NCBI GenBank assembly: GCA_964485405.1
Contig: CAZAJG010000005.1
Location: forward strand, 76,022-140,021
DNA: 64,000 nt
Direction of reading: 5' to 3'
Source: CAKZNE01 sp964485405
GTDB lineage: Bacteria > Bacteroidota > Bacteroidia > Flavobacteriales > Schleiferiaceae
Shown here: piece by piece, positions 1 to 9,506 of the stretch
Numbering within the stretch: the first letter of the stretch is position 1
How the letters are laid out: the number at the start of each line of letters is the position of its first letter
The notes under the pieces: generated by a model
What the model was told of the DNA's origin: nothing
The model's input: only the letters and a program-made list of their open reading frames with translations
Databases searched by the model: none
Translations under genes and position numbers: made by a program

Positions 1-479
1 AACATGTGCATCATAACATAAGGAACCTTCAATCCCGCTACGGTTTTAAACATCATTTTATCCAAGGTGCCTCCAGAAATGTCATTCACGATATGAGCAC
101 CCATGTCAACAGCTGCCCGAACTACTTCCGATTGATAAGTGTCAACAGAAACGATGGCCTCTGGGAACTCGTTTCCCAATATACCTAGAGCTGGTTTTAA
201 TCGTGCTATTTCTTCACTGGGAGAAATACTTTCGGCTCCAGGTCTGCTGGATGCGGCTCCAACATCAATAATACGAGCACCCTCTTCCAGCATTTTGCGG
301 ATTTGCTTTCGAGTACTTTCCTCTTGCTCATACTTACCACCATCGTAAAAAGAATCCGGTGTAACATTGAGTATACCCATTACCCATGGGCTATTTAGGG
401 AGAGCAGTTTTCCGTTGATGTTCAAGCTCCGTTTAGGGTAAAATATAGTATCTTTCGCCACGTTTTTCAGGTCTTTCAA
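1..479 (-). CDS. folP: Dihydropteroate synthase (partial, C-terminus outside window)
   Basis: The minus strand encodes the N-terminal part of dihydropteroate synthase, which condenses p-aminobenzoate with the pterin pyrophosphate in cytosolic folate synthesis. The translation contains the family signature MGILNVTPDSFYDGG, then the conserved stretches GARIIDVGAASSRPGA and SVDTYQ, and AHIVNDISGG near the window edge. The frame runs off position 1, so about half of a normal protein is present. I chose a TTG start at 479, preceded on the minus strand by AAAAGGAA; a GTG at 461 is an alternative and no ATG lies upstream of the signature. It diverges from the DUF1599 gene with a spacer of about 44 bp. 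The family assignment is firm; the start is uncertain. Confidence 0.9.
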   Translation of the reverse strand, partial: MKDLKNVAKDTIFYPKRSLNINGKLLSLNSPWVMGILNVTPDSFYDGGKYEQEESTRKQIRKMLEEGARIIDVGAASSRPGAESISPSEEIARLKPALGILGNEFPEAIVSVDTYQSEVVRAAVDMGAHIVNDISGGTLDKMMFKTVAGLKVPYVMMHM

Positions 480-523
480 TAGATTCCTTTTAGGACAAAT
501 TGCAAATTCAGCTAAAATATTAA

Positions 524-1063
524 ATGAGTAATACTTCCCAACAATACGATGCGATTATCGGACGTTGCCGTTCGCTTTTTGAAAAGAAAATGAAAGATTA
601 TGGTGCAGCTTGGCGTATTCTGCGATTGAGCTCTCTTACCGATCAAATTTTTATCAAAGCTCAGCGCATTAGAAGTATTGAAGTGAAAGGAACTCAAAAG
701 GTAGATGATGATTTGCAAGGAGAGTTTATTGGCATTTTAAACTATTCCCTCATAGCTTTAATCAATTTAGAAATGGGTGTTGCGGATCAACCCGATTTTG
801 ACCAGGACGAAGCTATGGCTGCTTACAACAAATATACTGCGGAAGCCAAGTCATTGATGGAAAGAAAAAATCATGATTATGGCGAAGCATGGCGCGATAT
901 GCGTGTGAGTAGCTTTACTGATCTGATTCTTCAAAAAATATTGCGCATCAAACAAATTGAAGACAACAGTGGTAAAACCCTTGTTTCGGAAGGTATTGAT
1001 GCCAACTATTTTGACATGGTTAATTATTCCGTTTTCGCTTTAATTCAAATGAGCGAAGAATAA
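524..1063 (+). CDS. DUF1599 domain protein with an internal duplication
   Basis: A 179-residue soluble protein made of two copies of the DUF1599 domain. The copies align clearly: DYG-x-AWR at residues 25-31 and 118-124, SS-x-TD at 36-40 and 129-133, and KAQRIRSIE against KILRIKQIE just after. Each copy is followed by an MVNYS/ILNYS-type helix. The molecular function is not established. DUF1599 domains have been linked by others to nucleotide modification, which I cannot test here. There is no signal peptide or membrane segment. It diverges from folP and lies upstream of the BT_3928-type gene, an arrangement I recall as common in Bacteroidota. Confidence 0.85.
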   Translation: MSNTSQQYDAIIGRCRSLFEKKMKDYGAAWRILRLSSLTDQIFIKAQRIRSIEVKGTQKVDDDLQGEFIGILNYSLIALINLEMGVADQPDFDQDEAMAAYNKYTAEAKSLMERKNHDYGEAWRDMRVSSFTDLILQKILRIKQIEDNSGKTLVSEGIDANYFDMVNYSVFALIQMSEE

Positions 1064-1145
1064 ATGCACTCGGAATAATATTTGATGCCTTGTTCAGTCA
1101 AGCAGATGAATTGTTATTTTCGAATAAATAAAAAGTAACCCACAA

Positions 1146-2291
1146 ATGAAATTTATTACTCAGCTCTCCCGCATCCTTGTGGGTGGCCTCTTCATATTTT
1201 CAGGATTAATCAAGTTAAATGACCCTATGGGGTTCAGCTTTAAGCTAAATGATTACTTCGCCCCTGATGTTCTTAATTTGGAATTTTTACAACCCTTGGC
1301 CTTATCTATGGCCATCTTCATTGTTATTCTTGAAGTATTATTGGGCTTAGCATTACTGCTGGGTTTATGGAAAAAATTAACGAACTGGCTACTGTTGCTA
1401 ATGATCGTGTTCTTTACCTTTTTAACCTTTTATTCAGCCTACTTCAATAAAGTAACAGATTGCGGTTGTTTTGGAGATGCCATTCCTTTAACCCCTTGGG
1501 AATCTTTTGGTAAAGATGTGATTCTTACCATATTGATTCTGATTATCTTCTTGAATCAGAAATACATTAAACCCATTTTTTCCGGTAAGTTAAATTCTGG
1601 AATTATGGCGGTATCTCTATTGCTTTGCTCGTTTTTTGGCTATTGGGTATTGAATCATTTACCAGCAATAGACTTTAGAGCTTATGCAGAAGGAAAGAGC
1701 ATTATAGAAGGAATGAAAAGTGCAGAGGAGTTAGGTAAAGAGCCTACTAAATATGCCACCATTTATTACCTTAAAAACAAAAGCACTGGAGAAGAGAAAA
1801 AAGTAGATTCGGATGCATACATCGCTGAAAAGTGGTGGGAAAAGAAAGAATGGGAAATTCAATCCGATAAAACGGAAACGGAAATTGTTTCAGAAGGGTA
1901 CGAGCCTCCCGTTCACGATTTTGTAATTACATACGAAGACGCAGATGAAACGCAAAATGTATTGAATGCACCAGCCATTTTCTTGTTGATTGCATACAAT
2001 ATGGATAAAACGGATACAGACGCTTACGCTCAGATAAATGAGTTTGCTCAGGCTGCGGATGAAAATAAAACTCCTTTTATTGGTTTAAGTGCTTCTTTGC
2101 CCTCTGTGGTGGAACAAATGAGACACGATTTACAAACACCTTTCCCATTCGCCTCGATGGACGAGACTACGCTTAAAACCATTATACGATCAAACCCGGG
2201 TATTGTACTCTTAAAAAATGGAGTGATTGTTAAAAAATGGCACCATAACGACTTACCAGACTTTACAACTGTTAAAGAGGCACATCTCTAA
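1146..2291 (+). CDS. BT_3928-like membrane protein: DoxX/MauE-type N-terminus plus soluble domain
   Basis: A 381-residue inner-membrane protein. The N-terminal part has about five hydrophobic segments (near residues 6-24, 48-73, 80-99, 122-138 and 150-170) of the DoxX/MauE redox-associated type, with the vicinal cysteines C106 and C108 in the motif DCGCFGDA. Residues from about 175 form a soluble domain. Its C-terminal part (about 255-381) resembles a thioredoxin fold, with a late IVLLKNGVIVKKW strand, but has no CxxC. A role in thiol or quinone-linked redox chemistry is inference. The next gene, an ABC permease, begins 5 bp after the stop, so the two are probably cotranscribed. A possible -7 element, TATTTTCG, lies at 1115-1122. 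Confidence 0.75.
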   Translation: MKFITQLSRILVGGLFIFSGLIKLNDPMGFSFKLNDYFAPDVLNLEFLQPLALSMAIFIVILEVLLGLALLLGLWKKLTNWLLLLMIVFFTFLTFYSAYFNKVTDCGCFGDAIPLTPWESFGKDVILTILILIIFLNQKYIKPIFSGKLNSGIMAVSLLLCSFFGYWVLNHLPAIDFRAYAEGKSIIEGMKSAEELGKEPTKYATIYYLKNKSTGEEKKVDSDAYIAEKWWEKKEWEIQSDKTETEIVSEGYEPPVHDFVITYEDADETQNVLNAPAIFLLIAYNMDKTDTDAYAQINEFAQAADENKTPFIGLSASLPSVVEQMRHDLQTPFPFASMDETTLKTIIRSNPGIVLLKNGVIVKKWHHNDLPDFTTVKEAHL

Positions 2292-2296
2292 ACGCC

Positions 2297-3376
2297 TTGC
2301 TTCGGTATGTTTTAAATAAAGTTGGTTATAGCCTTTTGGTTATGCTCGGTGTAGTTACCGCAGTGTTTCTTCTTTTCAATGTGCTTCCGGGCGATCCAGC
2401 CCGAATGATGCTCGATCAACGAGAAGACTCGGACCAGCTCATGGCAGTTAAGCAGAAGTATGGATTTGATAAGCCCATTTCAACCCAATACGTTTATTAT
2501 TTAAACGATTTAAGCCCCATTTCTTGGCACTCTAAAGATCCTAAACATTACACCCATCAAAGCTTAAAAAGGAGCAGCCATGTAAGCTTGTTTAAAGGTG
2601 AGAGTTGGGTTTTAGCGATCAAGTTGCCCTATTTGAGGGAGTCGTTTCGAAGTCAAGGAAAAACAGTAAGCTCCATTATANNNNNNNNNNAAACCCTACC
2701 CAATACGATGATCTTGGCTTTGGCCAGCATTTGTATTGCCATGTTGTTAGGTGTTGTTTTAGGAGTTGTTTCGGCTCTTTTTAAAGATAGTTTTTTAGAC
2801 CGGATGATTACTGTGGTTGGAACTTTGGGAATGTCTGTGCCCTCCTTTTTCTCAGCTATTTTAATTGCATGGGTTTTTGGATACATTCTTTCAGAATATA
2901 CACACCTTAATATGTCTGGGGGCTTGTACGAAGTAGATGATATGGGAGAAGGTGTTTATATCCAATGGAAAAACCTGATTTTACCAGCAATTACTTTGGG
3001 TATTCGTCCGCTCGGTGTTATAATTCAGTTAACACGAGGTAGCCTTTTAGAAGAGCTCAATCAAGATTACATTCGTACGGCTAGAGCAAAAGGATTGAGC
3101 AAAGCGGTTATCGTGCGTAAACACGCACTTAAAAATGCTCTAAACCCAGTAATAACCGCAGCGTCCGGTTGGTTTGCATCCATGCTTGCTGGAGCTGTTT
3201 TTGTAGAATATATTTTTGGTTGGAACGGTTTAGGAAAGCAAATAGTAGACTCTCTGCAACAGTTGGATTTACCAGTTGTGATGGGTGCTGTACTGATAAT
3301 AGGTTTTACATTTGTAGCAATAAACATTTTGGTAGATGTGCTCTACACTTGGCTAGATCCCAGAGTTAGAGTTTAA
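2297..3376 (+). CDS. ABC transporter permease, DppB/OppB family
   Basis: Inner-membrane permease of a peptide/nickel-type ABC importer, about 359 residues and close to the family's usual length. It starts with TTG, giving LRYVLNKVGYSLLVMLGVVTAVF as the first membrane segment, followed by the typical LPGDPAR. The EAA loop that contacts the ATPase is at about residues 260-282 (RTARAKG...HALKNALNP), and the FVEYIFGWNGLG stretch is characteristic of the family. The 100 residues after the first helix are periplasmic. A 10-base N run at 2681-2690 masks three to four residues just before TLPNTMILAL, but the frame is intact on both sides. No binding protein, second permease or ATPase is encoded nearby, so the substrate is unknown. 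Confidence 0.88.
   Translation: MLRYVLNKVGYSLLVMLGVVTAVFLLFNVLPGDPARMMLDQREDSDQLMAVKQKYGFDKPISTQYVYYLNDLSPISWHSKDPKHYTHQSLKRSSHVSLFKGESWVLAIKLPYLRESFRSQGKTVSSIIXXXXTLPNTMILALASICIAMLLGVVLGVVSALFKDSFLDRMITVVGTLGMSVPSFFSAILIAWVFGYILSEYTHLNMSGGLYEVDDMGEGVYIQWKNLILPAITLGIRPLGVIIQLTRGSLLEELNQDYIRTARAKGLSKAVIVRKHALKNALNPVITAASGWFASMLAGAVFVEYIFGWNGLGKQIVDSLQQLDLPVVMGAVLIIGFTFVAINILVDVLYTWLDPRVRV
2681..2690. other. Run of 10 N inside the ABC permease gene
   Basis: Ten undetermined bases, probably a fixed-length scaffold gap or masked bases. The codons before (Ser-Ile-Ile) and after (Thr-Leu-Pro-Asn-Thr) read in one frame if the run really is 10 bases, and the flanks fit the family alignment, so little or no sequence seems to be missing. 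Confidence 0.95.
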
Positions 3377-3387
3377 AATATAAAGCA

Positions 3388-4161
3388 ATGGCAAGAAAAA
3401 TTGTAGCAGGAAATTGGAAGATGAATCTCAACTTAGAGGAAGGTGTAAAGCTGATTGAACAAATCAGTGAGTATTGCGAAAGCACCAATCTTCATCAAGT
3501 GGAAGTGGTGGCCGCCACACCTTTTATACACCTCCATAAAGCTGTAGAAATGGCTGAAGGGAAGAAGCTTAGTGTAGCTGCTCAAAACTGTAGCGAAAAA
3601 GAAGGGGGCGCTTATACAGGAGAAATCAGTGTAAGTATGCTCAAATCGGTGAATACAGAACTTGTCCTTGTAGGGCATTCTGAAAGAAGGCTTTACTATG
3701 GAGATACCAATCAGGTGGTGAACCAAAAAATCAAGCTCCTTTTAAAGGAAGGCTTATCGCCTATTTTTTGTGTTGGCGAAAGTTTAGAAGATCGAAAATC
3801 AGGAAATCATACCAGCATAGTAAAACAACAAATAGCAGAAGGACTAGAGGGTTTAGCCGGTACAGATATTGAAAATATAATTATTGCCTACGAGCCAGTT
3901 TGGGCGATTGGAACTGGAGAAACAGCCACTCCAAAACAAGCTCAGGAAATGCACAGCTTTATCCGAGATTTGCTGGCAGAAATGTTTAACGCAGCTATTG
4001 CGATGGATATTAGCCTACTTTATGGCGGTTCCGTAAAACCAGACAATGCGCGCGAAATCTTTAGTCAACCAGATGTAGATGGAGGACTAATAGGAGGGGC
4101 ATCTTTAAAAGCCGATCAATTTAATGAGTTGATCCATATTGGTTCAGACGTACTTAGATAA
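3388..4161 (+). CDS. tpiA: Triosephosphate isomerase
   Basis: Interconverts dihydroxyacetone phosphate and glyceraldehyde 3-phosphate in glycolysis. The 257-residue chain has the full set of family motifs: AGNWKMN with N9 and K11, VGHSERR with catalytic H97, AYEPVWAIGTG with catalytic E169, and YGGSVKPDN plus GGLIGGASL forming the phosphate site. The ATG at 3388 lies 11 bp after the permease stop, with prmA 27 bp downstream, so it looks like part of a run of cotranscribed housekeeping genes. It is not close to the other glycolytic genes of this window (pfkA and gapA at 48-50 kb), and no copy of their shared operator lies in front of it. Confidence 0.98.
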   Translation: MARKIVAGNWKMNLNLEEGVKLIEQISEYCESTNLHQVEVVAATPFIHLHKAVEMAEGKKLSVAAQNCSEKEGGAYTGEISVSMLKSVNTELVLVGHSERRLYYGDTNQVVNQKIKLLLKEGLSPIFCVGESLEDRKSGNHTSIVKQQIAEGLEGLAGTDIENIIIAYEPVWAIGTGETATPKQAQEMHSFIRDLLAEMFNAAIAMDISLLYGGSVKPDNAREIFSQPDVDGGLIGGASLKADQFNELIHIGSDVLR

Positions 4162-4188
4162 TTCATTCCCAAATCAAAAAAACTGCAT

Positions 4189-5028
4189 ATGAAACCTTAT
4201 TTGGTTGTAGAGTTTAACATTACACCCGCAGAGGTAGGACGTGATATTCTATTGGCTATGTTGGATGTAGAAGGGTATGACTCTTTTGAAGAAACGCCTA
4301 ACGGACTGAAAGCTTATATTTTAGAAGAAGACTTTGATGAAGAAGGATTAAAAGCCCTTCCCATTATGAATTCGGATGAAATTTCTATTCAATATGAGAC
4401 CGATAAATTAGAGAATAAGAACTGGAATGAAGAGTGGGAAACCTACTACGATCCCATTGATATTGACGGAAAAGTATACGTTAGAGCACCTTTTCACGAT
4501 GAAAAGCCAGGCTATCCCATAACGATTATCATTGAGCCAAAAATGTCTTTCGGAACCGGACACCATCAAACAACCCGCTTGATGAGCCGAGCAATTTTAG
4601 AGCTTGATATGACGGGAAAAACCGTTTTGGATATGGGCACTGGCACTGGCGTTTTAGCCATTTTGGCGAGAAAAAGAGGAGCAAATGCCATTACGGCTAT
4701 AGATAACTTTGAATGGGCTGTTGAGAATACCGCTGAAAATGCAGAAAGAAACGGTTGCGGAGATATAAAAGCTCTACATGGCGATGCTGAGCTACTAAAA
4801 GGAATGGCTTACGATACAGTTTTGGCCAATATTAATAGAAATGTTCTTTTAGAGGATATGAAATCGTACATAGATACGTTATCTCTTGATGGCGAGCTTG
4901 TAATAAGTGGGTTCTTTGAGAATGATTTTGAGCTGTTGAATGATGAAGTAACACACCATGGAATGGAGCTCGTTAATAAATGGAGCGAAGATCGGTGGCT
5001 GGCTTGTCACTATAAAAAACTAAGCTGA
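4189..5028 (+). CDS. prmA: Ribosomal protein L11 methyltransferase
   Basis: SAM-dependent enzyme that methylates ribosomal protein L11. The 279-residue protein has the family layout: an L11-binding N-terminal domain, a linker containing NWNEEWE (78-84), the PrmA signature FGTGHHQTT (121-129), and SAM motif I LDMGTGTGV (147-155), then ANINRNVL in the position of the catalytic NPP-like loop. The start at 4189 gives the usual N-terminus. It follows tpiA by 27 bp, and the next gene starts 5 bp after its stop. Confidence 0.95.
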   Translation: MKPYLVVEFNITPAEVGRDILLAMLDVEGYDSFEETPNGLKAYILEEDFDEEGLKALPIMNSDEISIQYETDKLENKNWNEEWETYYDPIDIDGKVYVRAPFHDEKPGYPITIIIEPKMSFGTGHHQTTRLMSRAILELDMTGKTVLDMGTGTGVLAILARKRGANAITAIDNFEWAVENTAENAERNGCGDIKALHGDAELLKGMAYDTVLANINRNVLLEDMKSYIDTLSLDGELVISGFFENDFELLNDEVTHHGMELVNKWSEDRWLACHYKKLS

Positions 5029-5033
5029 TTCTC

Positions 5034-8000
5034 ATGCGTAAACTATTCCTATTTCTCTTTCTATCTCTTTCTTTTACCAGTGCTTTTGCGCAAAAGTTTA
5101 AAAAATTCAGTTCTGGTCGAGAGGCTTACGTAAGCGAAGTAAGGGAGTTGCTTAAAAAAACGGATGTAGATAAAGAGGATGAACTTGAGCCACTTCTTTT
5201 AGAGTTCTCTGGAACATGGACAGCTGGAGGAATAGATGACGATGAAGCTAAGGAGGTGATTCAAATCAGCAATAACTTTCTCAAAAAAAGAGTAACCGAT
5301 TATGTTTCTTGGAAACGGTTTTTAAAGATTATAACTCACTTTGAAAACAATGAAGAAGAAAAATACCTTAAGCTCTGGCTCGAGAGTTTGAGTAAGCTCT
5401 CTAAGAAAAACCCTGCTCGGTTTATCCGCGATTATCTGGAAACAACCTACCTCACTTTTTACGAATACATCCTTTTTGACAATGGAAAGATTAAGTGGCA
5501 AATCGGTAGTGGCGATTATACATTTACCTACGAAGATGGTCCAAAGTTTCAATTTGATGGAATAGACCTGTGGGCGTATTATAAGTCGGACAGTACTCGA
5601 ATTGAGGGAACAGCAGGCGTATACGACCCGCTAAAACGTACTTTTTATGGAAACGGTGGCTTGATCTATTTTATTAGAGCGGGTTTAAGCGAAGATTCTG
5701 CTTTTGTAGAATTGAAAGACTTTGAGATCAATGTAACCAAAACCTCTTTTCAGGCCGATAGTGTAATCTTAAATACCCTCGTTTTTTTGAAGGAGCCCTT
5801 AATGGGAAGCTTTGAAGAAAGGCTAACCAGCTCTGGAGGGAGAGGAAATGCCACTTTTCCCCGTTTCAATTCGTATCGCCAAGATGTGGCTATAAAAGAC
5901 ATTGTTCCGGGCGCAGACTTTTTAGGAGGGTTCTCGGTTATTGGATCTAAATTCTATGGAGGTGGATCAGATACCTCCAAGGCAACGATCAAGTTTAACT
6001 ACGAAGGAAAAGAAGCCATTAGTTCTCAGTCTGATCGTTTTCTTTTACGACTAGATAAAATTGAAAGTGAGGATGTTTCGGTAACTATTCGTTTGAAAGA
6101 GGATAGTATTTATCACCCAAAAATCACCTTGCGCTACTTACCCGAAACCAAGCAGATTACTATTATCCGAAAAGAGGAAGGTTTAGGACAAACTCCTTTC
6201 ACCAATAGTTACCACAATATGGATATGGCTTTTGGATTGATTACCTGGAAGCTTGACGAACCCAAAATGCAAATCGGAAACTTAAACCTAGGGACAGAAG
6301 CTTCCGCAGTTTTTGAATCTCAAAACTACTTTCGAGGCAAGCGCTTTGATCAGTTAAGGGGCTTAGACAATGAAAATGTGCTTTACAAAATGAAAGCTAT
6401 GGCCGAAGCTTACGATAAGAGAAGTTTTTCGGACGAAGAGGTAGCACGCTTTTTAAGAATGGACAAACGCAGTGCTCATATTTTTATGATGCGTATGTCC
6501 GTGTTCGGTTTAGTAAAGTATGATCTAGACGCTAGAACGGGGGTGTTTAAAGACAAGGTTTTTGACTACATCAACAACTATGAAGAGAAAAGAGATTACG
6601 ATGTAATTCAATTTGTATCCTCAAAATCTGGAAGCAATGCTACTTTAAGCCTTCTGGATTATGCGATGGAAATTGAAGGAATCAACACCATCGCACTAAG
6701 TGACTCCCAAAAGGTTAGGCTCTTCCCGAAAAACCGAAAAATTACGGTGTATGAAAACCTAAATTTTGACTTTGACGGTAAAATTGTAGCCGGTAGATTT
6801 AGTTATTGGGGAGAGGTATTTAAATTCAACTACGATCAGTTTCGCATCAACATGGATAATATTGATTCCATGCGATTTAAAGTGCAAACCTTTGAGCAGA
6901 ACAATCTAGGACAAAGACCACTGGTAGATGTACAAACCGTATTGCAGGAATTAACCGGAGAGCTGTTGATTGATGACCCCAACAACAAAAGTGGACAGAA
7001 ACAATACACCGATTATCCCATTTTCCGAAGCGCCAAAGAGTCCTACATCTACTATGATAAAAAATCCATTTTTGATGGAGTTTACGATCGAAGTAAGTTC
7101 TATGTAACCTTAGAACCTTTTGAAATTGACAGCTTGGATAATATCTCTACAGATGGATTACAGTTTGATGGAACTTTTACCAGTGCCGGCATATTTCCAG
7201 ACTTAACCGAGACTATAAAAGTACAGGAAGACTATTCCCTTGGATTTAAGGATGAAACTCCGTCCGGAGGTCTTGCCGCTTATGGTGGAAAAGGAACCTA
7301 CTCCAATAAGTTAGCTTTAAGTAATGAAGGCTTACGAGGAGACGGACGTATCGATTACCTGAATTCATATGCAACATCGGATGAATTTTTCTTCTTTCCC
7401 GATAGTACAACCGGTATAGCCTTTGAGTATGAAATTACTGCACAAACCGCAGGAACAGAATATCCACATGCCATTGGAAAAGGAGTATTTCTAGATTGGA
7501 GACCTTACAAGGATGTGCTCTACACCACCAGTAGAGAAACCGCTTTTGCGATGTACGATGATATAGGTATGACAGCGGTAGGAACGTTGGCACATGGCCC
7601 CAACTCACTTAAGGGTAAAGGAGTGCTTGATTTTTTAAATGCGGAGACAAAATCTGAAGAATACCTCTTTAAGAACCGAAAGTTTTCTTCTCAAAAACTG
7701 GCCTTCAAAGTACGGGCAAACCCAGATGTAGACTGGGGCTTTACCATGGATGATGCCAGAGGAGATGTTAACTTTGATACAGAGAGGGGGGATTTTTATC
7801 TAAACAATCCGGCCGAATACTTCACCTTCCCGGTTAACCAGTACATCTGTTACATGGATTACGCAAAATGGTTGATACCGGAAAAAGCAATTAATGTGAA
7901 AAAAGTAGGGGATCAGGCTTCCTCTAGAATGATATCTACAAACTCAGAACAAGATTCGTTACAGTTTGTGGCCGGACACAGTAAGTTCTATCTAGAAAAT

Positions 8001-9443
8001 TATCTTTTGGAGTCCTTCCAAGTACCGAATATCGATGTAGCGGATGCCAGCATTTTTCCAGATACAGGTTATGTAGCTATTGGTAAAAAGGCAAAAATGA
8101 GAACCTTGTTGAATGCTTCTATAACGGCCAATAGAACTACTAAATTCCATAAATTCTACGGTGGAACTATTGATATATATTCAAGGAGTAAGTATTATGG
8201 AAATGCAGATTACGAATACCTAGATCAAGATGGAACAGCTTGGCCGATGCATTTTGAAACGGTAAAGGCGGATACAGGATCTACGGTAGGTACGGCAACC
8301 GTTAAAGAGGGAGAAAGCTTTTATATGAGCCCCTATTTTGCTTACTACGGAAAAGTATATCTGCTAGGAGAGCGAAAAGGTTTAGATTTTAGAGGGTTTA
8401 CCCATATTGACTCAGATTGTCCTACCGTAAGTACCGATTGGTTTGAATTCCGATCCATCATTGATCCAGATAATATCGTAATCGACTTACCGGCTATTGA
8501 AGCGGATGATAAAACTAAGATCCTGGTTAACGGTGTAATGATTGATGCAGACACGGTTACGGGTTATGCGGCCTTCTTGAGCCAAAGAACTTCCGCTTAC
8601 GATAAGGAGATGTTCTTTACTACCGGAAAGCTTTATTACGAAGAAACGATTGGCAGTTATGTAATTATTGATCCTGCAAAATTTGACGATCCGAATGCAA
8701 AAGGAAACTACTTAGCTTTTAACAACATCGACTGTTTAATGCATGGGGAAGGAACCATGAGCATAGGGGATAATCGTGGACAAATGGAGGTGAGCAGCTG
8801 GGGGAATATTGATTATGACCTTTCTACTGACGATATGAATCTAGACTTAGTTTTAGGTTTAGACTTTCATTTTAGCTCAGATTTACAAGAGGCCATAGCG
8901 GATGCGATAAACGGAGAAACCAGTTTAGAAGGAGCGGATTTGGGCAGAAAAGCATTTGAAGTATCTATTGATGAACTATTAACTGGAAAGGATAAAACCA
9001 AATTCATAGAATCTATTGAAAACTATGGAGCACCTGAAAAATTGCCGGATGAGTATCAACGAACACTTCTTTTTTCTGACATTAAGTTAAGATGGGTTCC
9101 CGAAGCCGTTTCTTTCCTATCGGAAGGAGATGTTGCCGTAGGAGGTTTAGGTAAATATCCGGTAAATAAAAAGGTGAAAGCCAAGATGGAGATCCGGAGA
9201 AAACGAAGGGGAGATGAGATTTATATGTACTTAGAAGTACGTCCAAGCGTATACTTTTACTTCGAGTACAAGAGAAATCAGATTACGTTCTACACCAGTA
9301 ATGATGAAATAATGACGAAACTGAAAGAGTTGGATATTAAAGAAAGAAGACGAGAAGTAAAAGGAAAACCACCCTTTGTATATACCATTGGAACCAAAGG
9401 AAAAATGAATCGCTTCTTAAGCCGATTTGAGGAATTTGAATAA
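5034..9443 (+). CDS. Very large secreted protein of unknown function (1469 aa)
   Basis: I do not recognise this family. A clear signal peptide (residues 1-20, ending AFAQ) is followed by a charged helical region (about 25-150) and then a long beta-rich body with many short strands and Gly/Asp/Phe/Tyr turns. Around residues 475-520 there is a helical segment that could be a small winged-helix-like insert (VARFLRMDKRSAHIF and following). No T9SS sorting domain, lipobox, TonB box or final outer-membrane beta-strand is evident; the chain ends in Arg/Lys-rich segments. It may therefore be periplasmic. It starts 5 bp after prmA and precedes the AddB-like gene. The strand-rich body loosely recalls OstA/TamB-like envelope proteins, which is speculation. 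Confidence 0.7.
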   Translation: MRKLFLFLFLSLSFTSAFAQKFKKFSSGREAYVSEVRELLKKTDVDKEDELEPLLLEFSGTWTAGGIDDDEAKEVIQISNNFLKKRVTDYVSWKRFLKIITHFENNEEEKYLKLWLESLSKLSKKNPARFIRDYLETTYLTFYEYILFDNGKIKWQIGSGDYTFTYEDGPKFQFDGIDLWAYYKSDSTRIEGTAGVYDPLKRTFYGNGGLIYFIRAGLSEDSAFVELKDFEINVTKTSFQADSVILNTLVFLKEPLMGSFEERLTSSGGRGNATFPRFNSYRQDVAIKDIVPGADFLGGFSVIGSKFYGGGSDTSKATIKFNYEGKEAISSQSDRFLLRLDKIESEDVSVTIRLKEDSIYHPKITLRYLPETKQITIIRKEEGLGQTPFTNSYHNMDMAFGLITWKLDEPKMQIGNLNLGTEASAVFESQNYFRGKRFDQLRGLDNENVLYKMKAMAEAYDKRSFSDEEVARFLRMDKRSAHIFMMRMSVFGLVKYDLDARTGVFKDKVFDYINNYEEKRDYDVIQFVSSKSGSNATLSLLDYAMEIEGINTIALSDSQKVRLFPKNRKITVYENLNFDFDGKIVAGRFSYWGEVFKFNYDQFRINMDNIDSMRFKVQTFEQNNLGQRPLVDVQTVLQELTGELLIDDPNNKSGQKQYTDYPIFRSAKESYIYYDKKSIFDGVYDRSKFYVTLEPFEIDSLDNISTDGLQFDGTFTSAGIFPDLTETIKVQEDYSLGFKDETPSGGLAAYGGKGTYSNKLALSNEGLRGDGRIDYLNSYATSDEFFFFPDSTTGIAFEYEITAQTAGTEYPHAIGKGVFLDWRPYKDVLYTTSRETAFAMYDDIGMTAVGTLAHGPNSLKGKGVLDFLNAETKSEEYLFKNRKFSSQKLAFKVRANPDVDWGFTMDDARGDVNFDTERGDFYLNNPAEYFTFPVNQYICYMDYAKWLIPEKAINVKKVGDQASSRMISTNSEQDSLQFVAGHSKFYLENYLLESFQVPNIDVADASIFPDTGYVAIGKKAKMRTLLNASITANRTTKFHKFYGGTIDIYSRSKYYGNADYEYLDQDGTAWPMHFETVKADTGSTVGTATVKEGESFYMSPYFAYYGKVYLLGERKGLDFRGFTHIDSDCPTVSTDWFEFRSIIDPDNIVIDLPAIEADDKTKILVNGVMIDADTVTGYAAFLSQRTSAYDKEMFFTTGKLYYEETIGSYVIIDPAKFDDPNAKGNYLAFNNIDCLMHGEGTMSIGDNRGQMEVSSWGNIDYDLSTDDMNLDLVLGLDFHFSSDLQEAIADAINGETSLEGADLGRKAFEVSIDELLTGKDKTKFIESIENYGAPEKLPDEYQRTLLFSDIKLRWVPEAVSFLSEGDVAVGGLGKYPVNKKVKAKMEIRRKRRGDEIYMYLEVRPSVYFYFEYKRNQITFYTSNDEIMTKLKELDIKERRREVKGKPPFVYTIGTKGKMNRFLSRFEEFE

Positions 9444-9506
9444 AGTTTCTTCCATAAAAAACCAAAAACCAAAGGATGTTTTTAGTTTTGAAGTAAAGCA
9501 GGTTTC

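Noticed and set aside
2681..2690. The 10-N runs as frameshifts or programmed sites
   Set aside because: Both flanking frames agree in the ABC permease and the Nudix gene, so they look like assembly or masking artefacts.
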